64,000 nucleotides of DNA. Source: Aurantiochytrium sp. KH105 (Eukaryota; Sar; Bigyra; Thraustochytrida; Thraustochytriidae). Positions within the stretch are counted from its first letter, which is position 1. Every line of letters starts with the position of its first letter. The stretch covers positions 280,630 to 344,629 of the forward strand of contig BGKB01000067.1 in NCBI GenBank assembly GCA_003116975.1. The letters are read 5' to 3'. The notes under the pieces are model-generated. The model searched no databases, was not told the DNA's origin, and saw only the letters and a list, made by a program, of their open reading frames with translations. The position numbers and the translations under genes were made by a program. Shown here piece after piece: positions 21,901-32,347 of this stretch.

Positions 21901-22531
21901 TTAGTTTTCCTTTTCTCTTCTTTTCTGGGGGGGGGGAGGGAGAGAGAAGTGCAGCTCTCAATCGCGTAAAATTCTGTCTCGCAACTGCTGTGAATCTTTG
22001 AGCCAATTGGAGGGAGTGCGAGTAAATTAGGAACACGCTCACGCAATCGTAACATAACTTCTGATGCAAATTTATCTGCTTTTTTTTGGATTTTGTCACA
22101 AGAAAAGCAGACATGGCCTAACCTGGTCCAGCTTCAGGAAAGGAAAAGAGAGAGAGAGAGAGAGGTTTACTTCATGGAATTCATACCAATGGTATCATAT
22201 TACGGGAGAAGACGAGCTGGACGTGCGGATCTCTTGCTGCTTCTTGTTGCAGCGCCGTTAATCGATCGATGCACATCGCTCGCTTCATGCAGAACAACAA
22301 CAGAGATAACATAACTAACACAATTTTGGCGCACCGTCGATAAAGGGGTGTAGGAACAAAAGGTGCCAACCAGAAGAGGTTTCATGGTCACGCGAGGATA
22401 AAGTAAGGGAGTGCAAAGAAATTCAGAAAGAGGATGTCGGTCGGTCGGGCCCTGCCAGGACGACGATGGAGCATGTGTGGGAAGAAATCAGGAAATAAGC
22501 GCAAGGGCATGTTCATGGGATGCGTCAATGT
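21901..22531. other. Convergent spacer, lower GC
   Basis: The 3' flanks of the coiled-coil gene and the formin. A G9 run lies near 21928 and a GA run near 22148-22163. No gene seen. Confidence 0.5.
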
Positions 22532-25500
22532 CTATGCCATGTCGTAATCTTCTGCATTGGGGACGGAGGACACGGCCTTCTTCTTCTTCTTCTTGAGCTT
22601 GACCTTTTTAATGATGACTTCGCCGTCAGGTCCAACGGTGCGGATGATCTTGACCTTGGTCTTCTTCTTGCGGCTCTTTTTCGAAGCTGCGCTTGCGTTG
22701 CTGCCGCGCCGGGATGGTCTTCCTTGCCCAGAGACCTGATTGCGCTGGCGGAAGCCTTGAACAATGTCCTGAGCATTACCAGCGTTTGCCTTGTGGAAGG
22801 CAGCAAAGACACCTTCGTCGTGGCCTCCGGTTTCGCGAAGCTTCTTGAGCGTGGCTCTGCGCTGCTTTTCCTCTGCGAGCCGACGGGCGCGCTCGGCGCG
22901 TTCGCGTTGCTCCTCAACCAAACGCCGCGAGCGATGCAGAGCCATCTCGAAGCGGACAAATTTGGAAAAGAAGGTCTCCGGCTCGACCGCCGCGCCCGTC
23001 TCTGCGTACTCGCGCGCGAGATGCTGAAAGTCGGAGCGAACCTTTTCGAACTGGGTCTGCAGGTCGGCAACCTCCTTGGAGGCCTTGATCTCGAATCCAG
23101 TCATTGCCTTGACAAAGCGGTCGCGCTTGTTCACGGGGGGGTTCCCGAGCTCTGTTTTGATGGCACGCACATGCGCGGCGAGCTGATTCAGCTCAGACAT
23201 GGTATCACTGAGTGAGACGTCCATTGCCTCCTTGGATGCCGGAAGGGAAAAGTCACAAAGTTGCGGGTACTTGTCCTCGCAGAATGCATAAATGAAGTCC
23301 ATGAGCGTGCTTTTGCCCTTGTTATCCTTGATGGTGTCGAGCTTGGCGAGGGCATCGAGCTTGAAGCCCCAGGCACCGCCACGCGGGGTATCTCCGTTGA
23401 GGTAGTTTCCAACGGCGAGGACAATTTCTAGCAGCTGCTGAAGCTGCTTGGACTTGCTGATCTCAATGCATGCCTCCCGCACGAGCCTGATTTTCTCAAA
23501 AATGCGCGCCGTATCTGACTCAAAGTTGTGCCGGCACGCGACAGCTTCCAGCCGGCCCTTGAGACCGGGAATGCTGGAAACAGCAAGGAGAAACTGGTCC
23601 TCGCGGGCAAGCTTGCGCGGATCGCCACTTGTCTCTTGAAAGTTGCGGATGAGCTGAATTTCGTCTTCCGTGGGAACGGCCGTGAGGAGAACAACCGTGT
23701 GCTCGGGAGAGAGCAGCGTGTCGTCCATGGTGAGAATGGCGTCTACAATCTCGGTATCGCTGGCACGGATCTTGGATAGCGCAATGCCAACGTTTTGTTG
23801 GCGCTTGCCGGTGACAAGGTGGACTTTGCCGAGGGACTTGCGCTTTTCACTTTGAGCGGCGGCAACCTTTTCCACTTCGGGATCAGTTCCGAATTTGCGC
23901 TCGAGCATCTTGATGTTCAGCTTGACGCGCTGATCGCTAAGCTCAGGCCACACGGTGCCCTCGAGCTTCTCCACGGGCACGGGGGTCCAGTAAATGTGCT
24001 TCATCTTGACCGTCGGATGAATGGCCTTTTTGCGCTGCAATCCGAGGCGTTTGCGAATCTCGGCCTCGGACTCCCGGGGAGGGCCCGCTGCCCCTGCACC
24101 TGCCCCCGCAGCCGCGCCCTGTGCACCACCTCCTGGAGCCAGCTTCATGGCCGCGGAGCGCGCCGCAAAGAGGCTGCTCAATGCACCGGGGCCTCCAGCT
24201 CCGGGGGCAGCTGGGGGATCGGCGACGGCCGACTTTAATTTCACGGCTGCGGCCGCGGCAGTCGCCGCCACGGCAAGACCGCCCGTCGCGGCTGATGTAG
24301 GTCCCGGAGGCGCATACTTGGTTTTGGCGCCGCTCTTGGCTGGAATCGGGGCGAGCTCGAGCGAACCAGGCATGTTGGGCAATGGACAGGCCGGGATCGG
24401 CGAAGGTTTAGCGCCGGGAATGAGACCCGCAGGCGCGAGGCCGGTCGAGTCAAGCTTGCCCGTGTATGCAACGGCAGCAGTGGCGCTGGGCTTGTCGGCG
24501 TCATCGAGGTCTTCCTCGACCGGTTTACCCTTGTGGGACTCGGCAAGCTTCTTTTGCAAGGAGGTGATCTCGTCGCGAAGCTGTATAATCTGACCTTGGA
24601 GAATGGTGACTTCCTCTGGAGCACTGTTGCGGCCGCTGACCCCCTTGGCGGCAGAAGCTGCTGCTGCGGCTGCTGCCTGAGCGGCCTTGCGGCTGCCATT
24701 CTTGGCCTGATTGCCCCCCGAGCTGCCTCGAAGCTGGGACTCGAGGTCCTTGATTTTTTGGCGCTGCTGGCCAATGATGTCCTGCCCCGAACTCATTTGC
24801 CCGAGGCGTTCATCGAGCTCGGCGCGTTTATCGAGAAGTTCGGAAAGGATCTGGTAGTTGAGCCGGAGACCCTTGCCCGTGTCTGAGCGGCGCGAGTAAT
24901 CGGTGGCCTCGGAAACGAAGCGGGCAACGCCCTCCCACGTGGGCACGGCTAGCGTCCGCTCCGAGGGAATGAGTAACAAGGTCTGCGAGGTCTCGAGCAA
25001 AAGGTCGGCGCACCCCGCAGCTTGTGCGGATCGCAGCAAATAATCAAAGACGTGTTCTTGATTGCTCAGATCGATTTCGGCGTCATCCAGACTCGATGTG
25101 CCCGAAATCAATGCAAAGGTGACTTCTTTGTGGTCCTCTGCAAGCATGTCTTCAAAGACTTGAAACTGTGTGGCGATGGTGGCGTAGGACTGATCATCCT
25201 CGTCGCTGGCCTCTTGAAGCACCCGCTCAAAGACGCCCATGATATCGAGCGCGAGAAAGTCATTGCGCACACGAACACGGTCTTCGACGCGAGAAGCCGA
25301 GTTGACGACGGTCGTGATGAGCATAGAGACGGCCGCGCGAAATTCGTTGTCTCCACAGTCGGCAAAGGTCTCGACGAGGGTCTGGAACCTGTGTTTCTCG
25401 CGCCAGCGCAGACGCAGGTCGTCCATGGCCCTCACCACCTTTTCGCGTCCCTCGATGGAGTAAAAGCAGGTGACGGCCAGGAGCATGACGACCTCCTGAG

Positions 25501-26116
25501 CCGTCTGAAGGTGCTCTGGGTCGCTGAGGTCCATGCCCAGCGCAAAGGTTGTGATGGAGTCCGGGATGGAGAGTACAGCTTCCATGCCGACCCTGTTGTT
25601 CATGAGAGCCTTGTAACAGCTCATAATTTGCGGCAGGATTTGCGATTCTTTTTCGTTACGGTCCGCGCGGCCCGTGTACCAGCGCGTGAGGTCGATGAGG
25701 ACGGAGACGCCGTCGGCATCGATAAAGTCAAGCAGGAACTGCTTGTGCGCGGTGCGCATCACAGCATAGAGCTCGCCGGCCTCACTGACGGTGATGACGG
25801 GCTCGCTCGTGACGGAACGTCTCCTGGAGATGAGGTCAACCCAAAAGGATGCGTTTCGCTTTTCGGCCGATGCTCCTGAGCGCGCCTCATTTTCGTCGTT
25901 CTTGACCATGCTTTTGTGCGCCTTGATGAGATCCCATTTTTTCGCCGGGCTCTGCTCGCGCATCATGGTGGTGCGCGTGGCCTCGGGTAGGGCCATGGCT
26001 TCGAGCGCCGCGGCGAAGAGCTCGTCCAGCTTGGCGCCAGTCGGGCGCTCTTCATCGTCGACGGACGTCGTTCGCGCCCTCGAGACCCGCTTGCTCCCCG
26101 TCTTTCTTGACCACAT
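22532..26116 (-). CDS. Diaphanous-type formin
   Basis: Actin nucleator and elongator, 1194 residues in one exon. An N-terminal armadillo-like GBD/FH3 region covers about 25-400 (SFWVDLI, EAVLSIPDSITTF, RAAVSMLITTVVN with an RVEDRVRVRNDFLAL FH3 signature). A short coiled coil follows at about 425-460 and again near 500-525. A linker of about 550-690 replaces the usual FH1. The FH2 domain spans about 700-1090 (MKHIYWTPVPVEKLEGTVW, GNYLNGDTPRGGAWGFKLDAL). The tail holds a basic DAD-like segment (KKSRKKKTKVKIIRT, KKVKLKKKKKK). GBD/FH3 plus basic tail suggests Rho-dependent autoinhibition. The FH1 linker has only scattered PLPNMP/APPGP/PPAAP motifs and no long polyproline runs, so profilin-actin delivery may be weak. 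Confidence 0.93.
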   Translation of the reverse strand: MWSRKTGSKRVSRARTTSVDDEERPTGAKLDELFAAALEAMALPEATRTTMMREQSPAKKWDLIKAHKSMVKNDENEARSGASAEKRNASFWVDLISRRRSVTSEPVITVSEAGELYAVMRTAHKQFLLDFIDADGVSVLIDLTRWYTGRADRNEKESQILPQIMSCYKALMNNRVGMEAVLSIPDSITTFALGMDLSDPEHLQTAQEVVMLLAVTCFYSIEGREKVVRAMDDLRLRWREKHRFQTLVETFADCGDNEFRAAVSMLITTVVNSASRVEDRVRVRNDFLALDIMGVFERVLQEASDEDDQSYATIATQFQVFEDMLAEDHKEVTFALISGTSSLDDAEIDLSNQEHVFDYLLRSAQAAGCADLLLETSQTLLLIPSERTLAVPTWEGVARFVSEATDYSRRSDTGKGLRLNYQILSELLDKRAELDERLGQMSSGQDIIGQQRQKIKDLESQLRGSSGGNQAKNGSRKAAQAAAAAAASAAKGVSGRNSAPEEVTILQGQIIQLRDEITSLQKKLAESHKGKPVEEDLDDADKPSATAAVAYTGKLDSTGLAPAGLIPGAKPSPIPACPLPNMPGSLELAPIPAKSGAKTKYAPPGPTSAATGGLAVAATAAAAAVKLKSAVADPPAAPGAGGPGALSSLFAARSAAMKLAPGGGAQGAAAGAGAGAAGPPRESEAEIRKRLGLQRKKAIHPTVKMKHIYWTPVPVEKLEGTVWPELSDQRVKLNIKMLERKFGTDPEVEKVAAAQSEKRKSLGKVHLVTGKRQQNVGIALSKIRASDTEIVDAILTMDDTLLSPEHTVVLLTAVPTEDEIQLIRNFQETSGDPRKLAREDQFLLAVSSIPGLKGRLEAVACRHNFESDTARIFEKIRLVREACIEISKSKQLQQLLEIVLAVGNYLNGDTPRGGAWGFKLDALAKLDTIKDNKGKSTLMDFIYAFCEDKYPQLCDFSLPASKEAMDVSLSDTMSELNQLAAHVRAIKTELGNPPVNKRDRFVKAMTGFEIKASKEVADLQTQFEKVRSDFQHLAREYAETGAAVEPETFFSKFVRFEMALHRSRRLVEEQRERAERARRLAEEKQRRATLKKLRETGGHDEGVFAAFHKANAGNAQDIVQGFRQRNQVSGQGRPSRRGSNASAASKKSRKKKTKVKIIRTVGPDGEVIIKKVKLKKKKKKAVSSVPNAEDYDMA

Positions 26117-27682
26117 CCTGCCGGTCTAGCTAGCCTCTGGCTACACGCAGCCTCTGGCTACACGCACGCACGCACGCACGCACGCACGCAGGCAGGCGGC
26201 CGCGCAGGCAGGCAGGCAGGCAGGCAGGCGGGATTGCAGTGCTAAGCGGGCACGCGCTGCACCCAAAACAGCTCGCGCAAGCGACACGCGCTGCACCTGA
26301 AAAGTAAATGTTGGCGTGTGCACCGACCTTGCCTTCGCGCCGCGAGCTTGCGCCGGACGAGACGCGGCGAGGACCGGCGCGGCGGGCGCCGTGCGTCAGT
26401 CCCCTCGCGCGCGGCCGCAAGCAAGTCTGTCTCGGAACGCGATAGAGGTATTCAAGGCTCCCTCGCCCTCGCTCGCCCGCCAAAAATGGACTCAATCTCG
26501 GAGCGCCCCCGCTCGCCAGCGGCGGCAGGGGCGGCTGCTGCCTGCCTTGCTGCCTGCCTTGCTGCCTGCCTGCCCGCTGCGGTCGCGCGTGCGCCGCGGT
26601 CGCGCGCCGCGCCGCGGGGTCCCTGGCTCCGCTCCGCGCGCGCGAGCGCCTCGACCTCCGAGGTACGTATATAATTTTGCGGCTTGCGCGACTTTGCGCT
26701 GCTTGCGCATTGAATGGGACCAGAGTATCGTATAAAGCAAGATGGTAAAGTCCGTGCACGCGCCTGAGCTGGCCTGCCAGGCGAAGCTAGCGCCTTCGCG
26801 CGGTCCCGCGGCAGCGGCTGGCCGAAACCGCGGCGGCAGCGGCGGGCGGCGGGCGGCGGCGGCCGATGGGCGAAGCATGCAGCGCAAGGCTGCGTTGCGA
26901 GGAGCGAGCAAAGCCGAAGGCGCCAGGACATTAAAATATGAAAACTCTGGGGCCGAAGGGGTGTGTGTGTGTGTGTGTTTGTGCGAGAAAGGCACAATTA
27001 GGAAAGGTAGTAATAGCAGCGACACGACGCGCAGGGGCCTGCTGCTGCTGCTGCAGCTGCAGGTTGTGACAGCGAATCAAGTAAATTGCCAAGTGGGCCG
27101 CCCGCGCTGGTTTCTCAGTCACAGATATTTTTGATGTAAGTTGCGGTGGAAGAGGAAGATGAGATGCGGGCCGCCCTCGCGATCGATGCCTTGATGGTGA
27201 GAGCTTGCAGCAGGCAGAGCTTGCAGCAGCCACTGTGTTCTGCCGCACCGTCGAAAGTCGAAGGTGAAGACGAACGGACGATGACGAGAAGGAGCTCTGC
27301 GGCGCAGCAAGATCTGACAGCGGCGCGGCGAAAGAGCGCAGCTGCAGCAATCGTGAACGTCCTGAACACGGGCACATACGTGGCCGTCTTGGGCTGAGGA
27401 AGCAAGGCTCTTGCTTCCTTGCTTTTCACTACTAGGCCTAAGGAGATTTTTAGGTGAAGCCCAAGTCTCCAATCAAACCAACAATCAGCTGCAACAAGCA
27501 AAAGTAAAAGCTAGCTCTCGAGATCGAACGTGAGCAGGTACGCGCGACGCGGGAGCCGACTCGCTGACGGCATACTCGTGCGAAGGATCACAGTGCGCGC
27601 TAAAGAGAATCACGCTGCTGGCACCGCCGCCGCGGGCATCGTTCGTTGGCGAAGCGAGCAGGAGGGGAGGCGCGAGCGGGCA
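26117..27682. other. Repeat-rich divergent spacer, formin / TrmL
   Basis: 1.57 kb. Just upstream of the formin ATG is a 17-bp tandem duplication (GCCTCTGGCTACACGCA at 26133 and 26150). It runs into CGCA and GGCA tetranucleotide arrays (26160-26230). A GT run sits near 26959-26978. ORFs are low complexity and no gene is supported. Confidence 0.5.
26133..26230. repeat. 17-bp duplication followed by CGCA and GGCA arrays
   Basis: Two copies of GCCTCTGGCTACACGCA, then about seven CGCA and about seven GGCA units, interrupted by GGCCGCG. This is the proximal upstream DNA of the formin gene. Confidence 0.9.
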
Positions 27683-28171
27683 ATGCTCGACGTGGTGCTC
27701 GTGGAGCCGGAGATCCCTGGCAACACAGGCAATGTGATTCGGCTGTGCGCGAACGCAGGGTGGCGGCTGCATCTCTGCGAGCCGCTCGGATTCTCGCTCG
27801 AGGAAAAGGCAGTCCGACGCGCGGGCCTTGATTACCACAAGGAAATCGTTGGAAAGGTCCAGGTTCATGCGAACCTGGAGCAGTGCTTTGCAGAGGGCGT
27901 GCCAGAGGCCGTGAAAGCCGGCAGGGTCTTTGGGTTTTCCGCGCGTGCCGAGGACAGCGTGTTTGATGTTTCATTAAGGCCTGGGGACTGCCTTGTCTTT
28001 GGCTCAGAGTCCAAAGGCTTGTCTCAGGCAGCGGCGCAGCAGTTTGCTGCGCAGCGACGATTGCTTCGCATTCCGATTCTGCGCAGCACGCGAAGTTTGA
28101 ACCTTGCAAACGCCGTGGCCATTGCTGGATTTGAAGCCCTCCGTCAAAATGGCTTCCCAGGTTTCACCTAA
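27683..28171 (+). CDS. tRNA (cytidine/uridine-34-2'-O)-methyltransferase, TrmL type
   Basis: SPOUT-family methyltransferase that in bacteria 2'-O-methylates the wobble base of tRNA-Leu isoacceptors. From the ATG at 27683 the product is 162 residues, very close to bacterial TrmL (about 157). Motifs: the N-terminal VLVEPEIPGNTGNVIRLCAN; LHLCEPLGFSL; and the knot region CLVFGSESKGLS, LLRIPILRSTRSLNLANAVAIA. The open frame extends upstream to 27530 without an ATG, so no targeting peptide is certain; an unseen upstream exon is possible. A bacterial-type enzyme in a nuclear genome suggests an organelle-derived gene acting on organellar tRNA, which is inference. Its stop codon overlaps the 3' end of the opposing gene. 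Confidence 0.9.
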   Translation: MLDVVLVEPEIPGNTGNVIRLCANAGWRLHLCEPLGFSLEEKAVRRAGLDYHKEIVGKVQVHANLEQCFAEGVPEAVKAGRVFGFSARAEDSVFDVSLRPGDCLVFGSESKGLSQAAAQQFAAQRRLLRIPILRSTRSLNLANAVAIAGFEALRQNGFPGFT

Positions 28172-28901
28172 GTTGCCGGACCTGTGATCGGGCAGGATAA
28201 ATTCCTGGCTGACCTGGCGTTTCCATGCGAATGACGAAGCTCCATCTTTGGCCAGCGAATTTCACAAGGAGCCAGCGTCAGCCACAGTTCTAAAATGAGA
28301 TTGACAGTGAGTTCATCTCGAAAGGGATCAATTGTCAAAAGTAGAAAGACTGCGCTGAGGGGTCCAATGCTTTCCAAAAATGATTTATACAATGAGCAAA
28401 GAAGCTCAGTTTTTGGCAGTATCTTCAAGAGAAGTACGTGGGAAAGACTTTTTCCAGCCAGGTCAAAAAACAGCAAAAGTTGGAAAGAGGCGCGTTGTTG
28501 AGTGTGAGATTCTGCACAAAGGCCGCTTCCTGCGCTTCTGTTGGTCCGTGGACCGCAATGTGGTGGCACTGCTCGCAAAAGGACGATATCTCCTGGATGT
28601 CTGCAATTTGGATGCCTGGTTCTTCTTCGCTCACGGTCTCGGGCTCAATTGAGTCCGTGACGTCTATATTGGTTGCCTCCTGGAGTTGATTGACGAACTC
28701 CATCACATCGGGCGCAAGAGGCGCCACAAGGCCTTGCTGGGTGTCAGGGTCGTGCTGATCTTCGACTTCCGCTTGTGCGGTATAAAATTGAGCACTGAAG
28801 AGCGAGGAGGCCCCGGTTGGGTGGGCCTGGCCGTTCGCCGACTGCTGTCCCGCTTCTTGGTTGCCGCCGTTGGCATCGTTCGGGGGCCTCACGGGACGCA
28901 T
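28168..28901 (-). CDS. Unknown protein, probably two exons
   Basis: Family not recognised. Exon 1 runs from the ATG at 28901 (MRPVRPPNDANGG) to about 28438. An intron with donor CAC|GTACTT and acceptor GGAAAG (28370-28437, 68 nt) joins it in phase to 28369-28168, giving 221 residues. Without splicing the frame stops at 28425 (158 residues). I prefer the spliced form because the second frame reads as protein (LSAVFLLLTIDPFRDELTVNLILELW) and codon phase fits. Seen: a Gln/Asn-rich N-terminus, an acidic middle (DSIEPETVSEEEPGIQ), a CEQCHHIAVHG stretch with possible metal ligands, and a hydrophobic C-terminal part that could be one membrane helix. It overlaps the TrmL stop by four bases, tail to tail. 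Confidence 0.5.
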
Positions 28902-29185
28902 GAGCCTGAGATTGTCGCCTCAATGCGTGGCTCGACACGAGGCGCTGGTGGAGTGGCTGCTAGGATGTTTTGCCCAAGGCGCAATGCGTCGCGCCGCTTT
29001 GCTCCATGCAAGCAACCGAGGCCAGCGACCTGAGTCTGCTGCGTGCGGCGCGTTTGGGCCAAGGGCGCAGAGGACTGAGGTCCTCGGCGACGACCCTTAC
29101 GCTTGCCTCTTCTCTCTTGTCTTGTGTTTCTGGCACGGCTTGGGCGGCTCGGCTCGGCTCGAAAAGTTAGCTAGCTTGCAGTCGA

Positions 29186-30356
29186 GTGTTGCTGCTCGCG
29201 TCTCTCGTAGAGGTTGCCGGTCTGCAGCGGCAGCTACAGGCCGGAGCGACCACCTTTGCGGCGGCGGGCCGCGGCTTCCTCCACTGCGAGTCTCTCTCAC
29301 TATCTGTCTCGGAATTGCACATCTGCACGCGCGCTGCGCATTGCTTGCTTTCTTGTTACGAATTTTCCTTCCCTTTAGATGACGCGCGGGTTCCGCTCGC
29401 CGCCGAGGAAGCGAGCTCTGCGCAGGTTCTCGGTGGGTTCTCGCGGTCCACGCGGATTCTGGCTGCCTGTCTACAGGACTCATTCCCGGCGCAGCAGGAT
29501 GCGAGGCGACTGGCTAGTGTATCACGATTTTCTGCGCGTTGTCGCTCGCTCTTCACGGAAGCACGTGCGCAGAACTCGTGCACGCGCGGGGCTTTCTTCT
29601 TCGAGCCCGCAAATGATGCGGATCGCTCGCGCGTGCAGCTGAAGATCATGTTGGGACGCGCCGCAAGGGATGAAACACAGCCTCCCCGACGTGCATGTCA
29701 TTGGTCAGAGAAAGAAAGTAGAAGGTAGAAGCGTGTTGATGCAGTATCTTGTCCCTTGCTTTTATTCGTTCTCCTGCAGGGCGCGGATCATTGAGGGGAC
29801 GATCGAAGAACCGAAAACCGTTTGGCCTCGCCCGCATCGACGGCGACGCCCGGGAGGGAGACGCGGGAGCGCTAGCAGTGCACGGTCGGCGCCGCGACCG
29901 AAAGGGTTCCCACCGCGAGAGCCGACGGCAGTGGCCCTGGCGGACACGCTCGCCACGTCAAGCTGCAACAGCAAGGGCCACATTTTTTTTAAAAATTTAA
30001 TGCACTGGCAGTGTTTGCTCCGCTTGGGGAGGGATAGAGGCGGGTCCGAAGAGACTGGACGGGGAGCCAGCTGGCAGGTGAATGGCCAAGCCGCAGTGCC
30101 AGGTTTCCAATTGGGACCGGACACTTCATTTGGCGGCATCGAGGTGGACGGCCTTCGCCTTCGCCGGCGTGGCGTGGCGCCGAGGGAAGAAGCGGCGAGA
30201 AGCCAGAGTCCACGATTGTGGAAAGGAGGAGTGCACGATTCAATGGAGGAAGCAAGTTGTGTTTGTTGCCGTGAGTGTCGATCTGTGTGCGTGCGTGTGC
30301 TTGGTGATGATTCGTTCGTTTCTTGCACCAATGAAATAAATAGACGACCAACTTGA
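29186..30356 (+). CDS. Doubtful spliced gene of unknown function
   Basis: A reading frame from about 29212 to 29725 has protein-like content (DDARVPLAAEEASSAQVLGG, SVSRFSARCRSLFTEARA). It ends at a donor-like AAG|GTAGAAG near 29725. A very strong acceptor, a T/C tract ending CTGCAG at 29779, joins it in phase to a frame ending at 30356. A second strong acceptor (CCTTCCCTTTAG, just before 29379) suggests the 5' part is also split. An ATG at 29006 in the same frame could be the first exon. No domain is recognised, the later part is Arg-rich, and the exact structure is unresolved. It may be a UTR-rich transcript or a decayed gene. Confidence 0.25.
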
Positions 30357-30939
30357 AGAAATGTATACATTTACGGCCGTGCTTCCCTCTCGCCATCGAT
30401 CCATCGATCGGACGGACGAGGTACTATAACTCTCCGGAGATGTATACGATCAGCAGTGCAGCAGACAGCCAGCCAGGCAGGCAGATCTTTGATCTGCCGA
30501 CGGCGTCAAGTTTGCCATGGTGCTGAACTTTTACATCACAAAGGAATGCACGAAGGAGTCGCCTGAGTATCTTCGGCCAGTAAGAAGTGCACCACAGACG
30601 CGTGGGGGTGCGCACGCGCACTGGTCACAACCGGACCCAGCGGCACACATGGATGCACACACCTTTGGAAAGCCCTAACCCTAGTTTTCCCGGAAATTCG
30701 GGAGAAAGGGCCGCGGCCGGTCATCGCGTGGGTGGAGGCAGGAGGAAAGGAAGGGAAGGGAGGGAATGGCGGAGAGGGCGGCGGCGAGGCAGACTAGCAT
30801 TGACCAGCAACCAGCTACCTTCAGGTTATCGTTCTTCGGCGCTCGTCGAAGGCCCTCGAGGTAGTGCTGCTCGTCGCAAACCCAAAGGAGAAGGACCAGA
30901 AGAAGTCTTTGTCGTTCGTGCAAGCAACAAGCAAGCAAG
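30357..30939. other. Promoter region of RPS20
   Basis: No gene. Contains a CAGC/GGCA tract near 30468-30483, a telomere-like CCCTAACCCTAG box at 30673-30684 and GGAAG purine runs near 30735-30765. Confidence 0.55.
30673..30684. promoter_or_regulatory. Telo-box-like element upstream of RPS20
   Basis: CCCTAACCCTAG, about 255 bp before the RPS20 start. In plants the related AAACCCTAA telo-box is enriched in ribosomal-protein promoters. A regulatory role here is inference by analogy. An imperfect inverted repeat (CCCGGAAATTCGGG) follows at 30690-30703. Confidence 0.4.
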
Positions 30940-31287
30940 ATGGAGAAGGGTGACAAGCTCGCGGCCGGCAGCGGTGCCGAGCTCTACCGCATTCGCATCA
31001 CGCTCACCAGCCGCAACGTGAAGAACCTCGAGAAGGTCTGCACTGAGATCAAGCGCTCCGCCAATGACAAGAAGCTCAAGGTCTCCGGCCCCGTGCGCCT
31101 GCCCACCAAGGTCCTCCGCCTGACCACCCGCAAGTCGCCTTGCGGTGAGGGTACCAACACCTGGGATCGCTTTGAGATGCGCATCCACAAGCGTGTCATC
31201 GACCTCGTCAGCCCCCAGGAGGAGGTCAAGCAGATCACCTCCATCTCCATCGAGCCTGATGTCACCGTCGAGATCTACTTCAAGTAA
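30940..31287 (+). CDS. RPS20: 40S ribosomal protein S20 (uS10)
   Basis: Small-subunit head protein, 115 residues, a standard length for eukaryotic S20. The sequence is near full-length conserved: [19 protein letters not shown], the loop [43 protein letters not shown], and the C-terminal [15 protein letters not shown]. No intron in the coding region. The start is fixed by length and by family N-terminus. Codon use is strongly biased to C/G-ending codons, more so than its neighbours, as expected for a highly expressed gene. Confidence 0.98.
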   Translation: MEKGDKLAAGSGAELYRIRITLTSRNVKNLEKVCTEIKRSANDKKLKVSGPVRLPTKVLRLTTRKSPCGEGTNTWDRFEMRIHKRVIDLVSPQEEVKQITSISIEPDVTVEIYFK

Positions 31288-32347
31288 GCGAGTCTTTTTC
31301 CGCTCGTGCGTGTGAGCCGCTGTCGCCGCGGTGAGGAAACTTTGGTCTCCTCTGGGCGTGCGCCCCTTGGGTTGGGCAGCAGTCGGTGCCGCTTGTCGGC
31401 GGTTCACCTTGCTTGATGTTGCTCGACGTTGTTGCAACACCAGACTTATAGCTAATGACAAGACATCTTTACGTCTTTCTCCATCGTTTTGATATGTTTC
31501 AACCAATCAATCTCTTGTCCTTGTTTCTCCCATTATGTCGTATGCTCGAGTGATGGGGATGTGAGAGCGGAAACTTTAGTCGCAACACCAGACTTCTAGC
31601 TAATGACAAGTCATCTTTTACGTCTTTCTCCATCGTTTTGATATGTTTCAACCAATCTATCTCTTGTCCTTGTTTCTCCCATTCTGTCGTATGCTGGGAA
31701 TTAGCTCGAGTGATGAGGATGTAAGAGCGGAACCTTTAGTCTGTCTCCTCTTGGCATGCGCCCGTTGGATGGGCGGGCAGCAGTCGGTGCCGCTTATCCG
31801 CGGTTCACCTTGCTTGATGTTGATTGACGTTGTTGCAACACCAGACTTACAGCCAACGGCAAGACATCTTTTACGTCTTTCGATTTGTTTCGAATGATAA
31901 ATCTCATGTCCTTGCTTCACCCATTGTGTCGGATTCTTGGAATCATGAAAATAATATGCTCGTGTGATGAGCGGGTACTTGTAGGCCTATGCTTTGCTTG
32001 CTAATTGAAAAAAAATAATTATCCTTGTTGCTCTCTAGGATGCTGGATTGTTCCTGAATGCTTCAAATTGACTCAACGGGCCTTGATTTGCCTCGACTTG
32101 ACAGCTTCCTAGATGACGCCGATGAAGCAAAGCAAATGCAGTCCTGAGCCTTTTGGAGCATGGCATCGATTCAATGCTAAAAATAATATGATCTTTAAAA
32201 GTAGGAGAAGGGCGAGGTAGGGTTGTGGTAATGTACACGAATAAACCAAAGCAATGTGATGCGCAGAACATGTGTGAATGGGACAATGGGGATGTTCCGT
32301 TGGTCCATGGAAAAGAGATGATATAGTCGGGGGCCTGCATATTGGCT
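31288..32347. other. RPS20 downstream region with degenerate repeats
   Basis: No gene. It is dominated by the repeat block described separately, followed by AT-rich DNA that forms the 3' flank of the small minus-strand gene. Confidence 0.55.
31340..31980. repeat. Three-copy degenerate tandem repeat
   Basis: A module containing GCTAATGACAAGACATC, TTTACGTCTTTC and TCTCTTGTCCTTGTTTCTCC, ending in CTCGAGTGATG-GGATGT-AGAGCGGAA, appears at about 31434-31577, 31580-31736 and, more diverged, 31838-31970. Copies one and three are preceded by a further shared ~100-bp part (CAGCAGTCGGTGCCGCTT, TTGTTGCAACACCAGACTT) at about 31340-31446 and 31738-31850; the middle copy retains only its end. This implies unequal duplication of the RPS20 3' flank. 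Confidence 0.85.
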
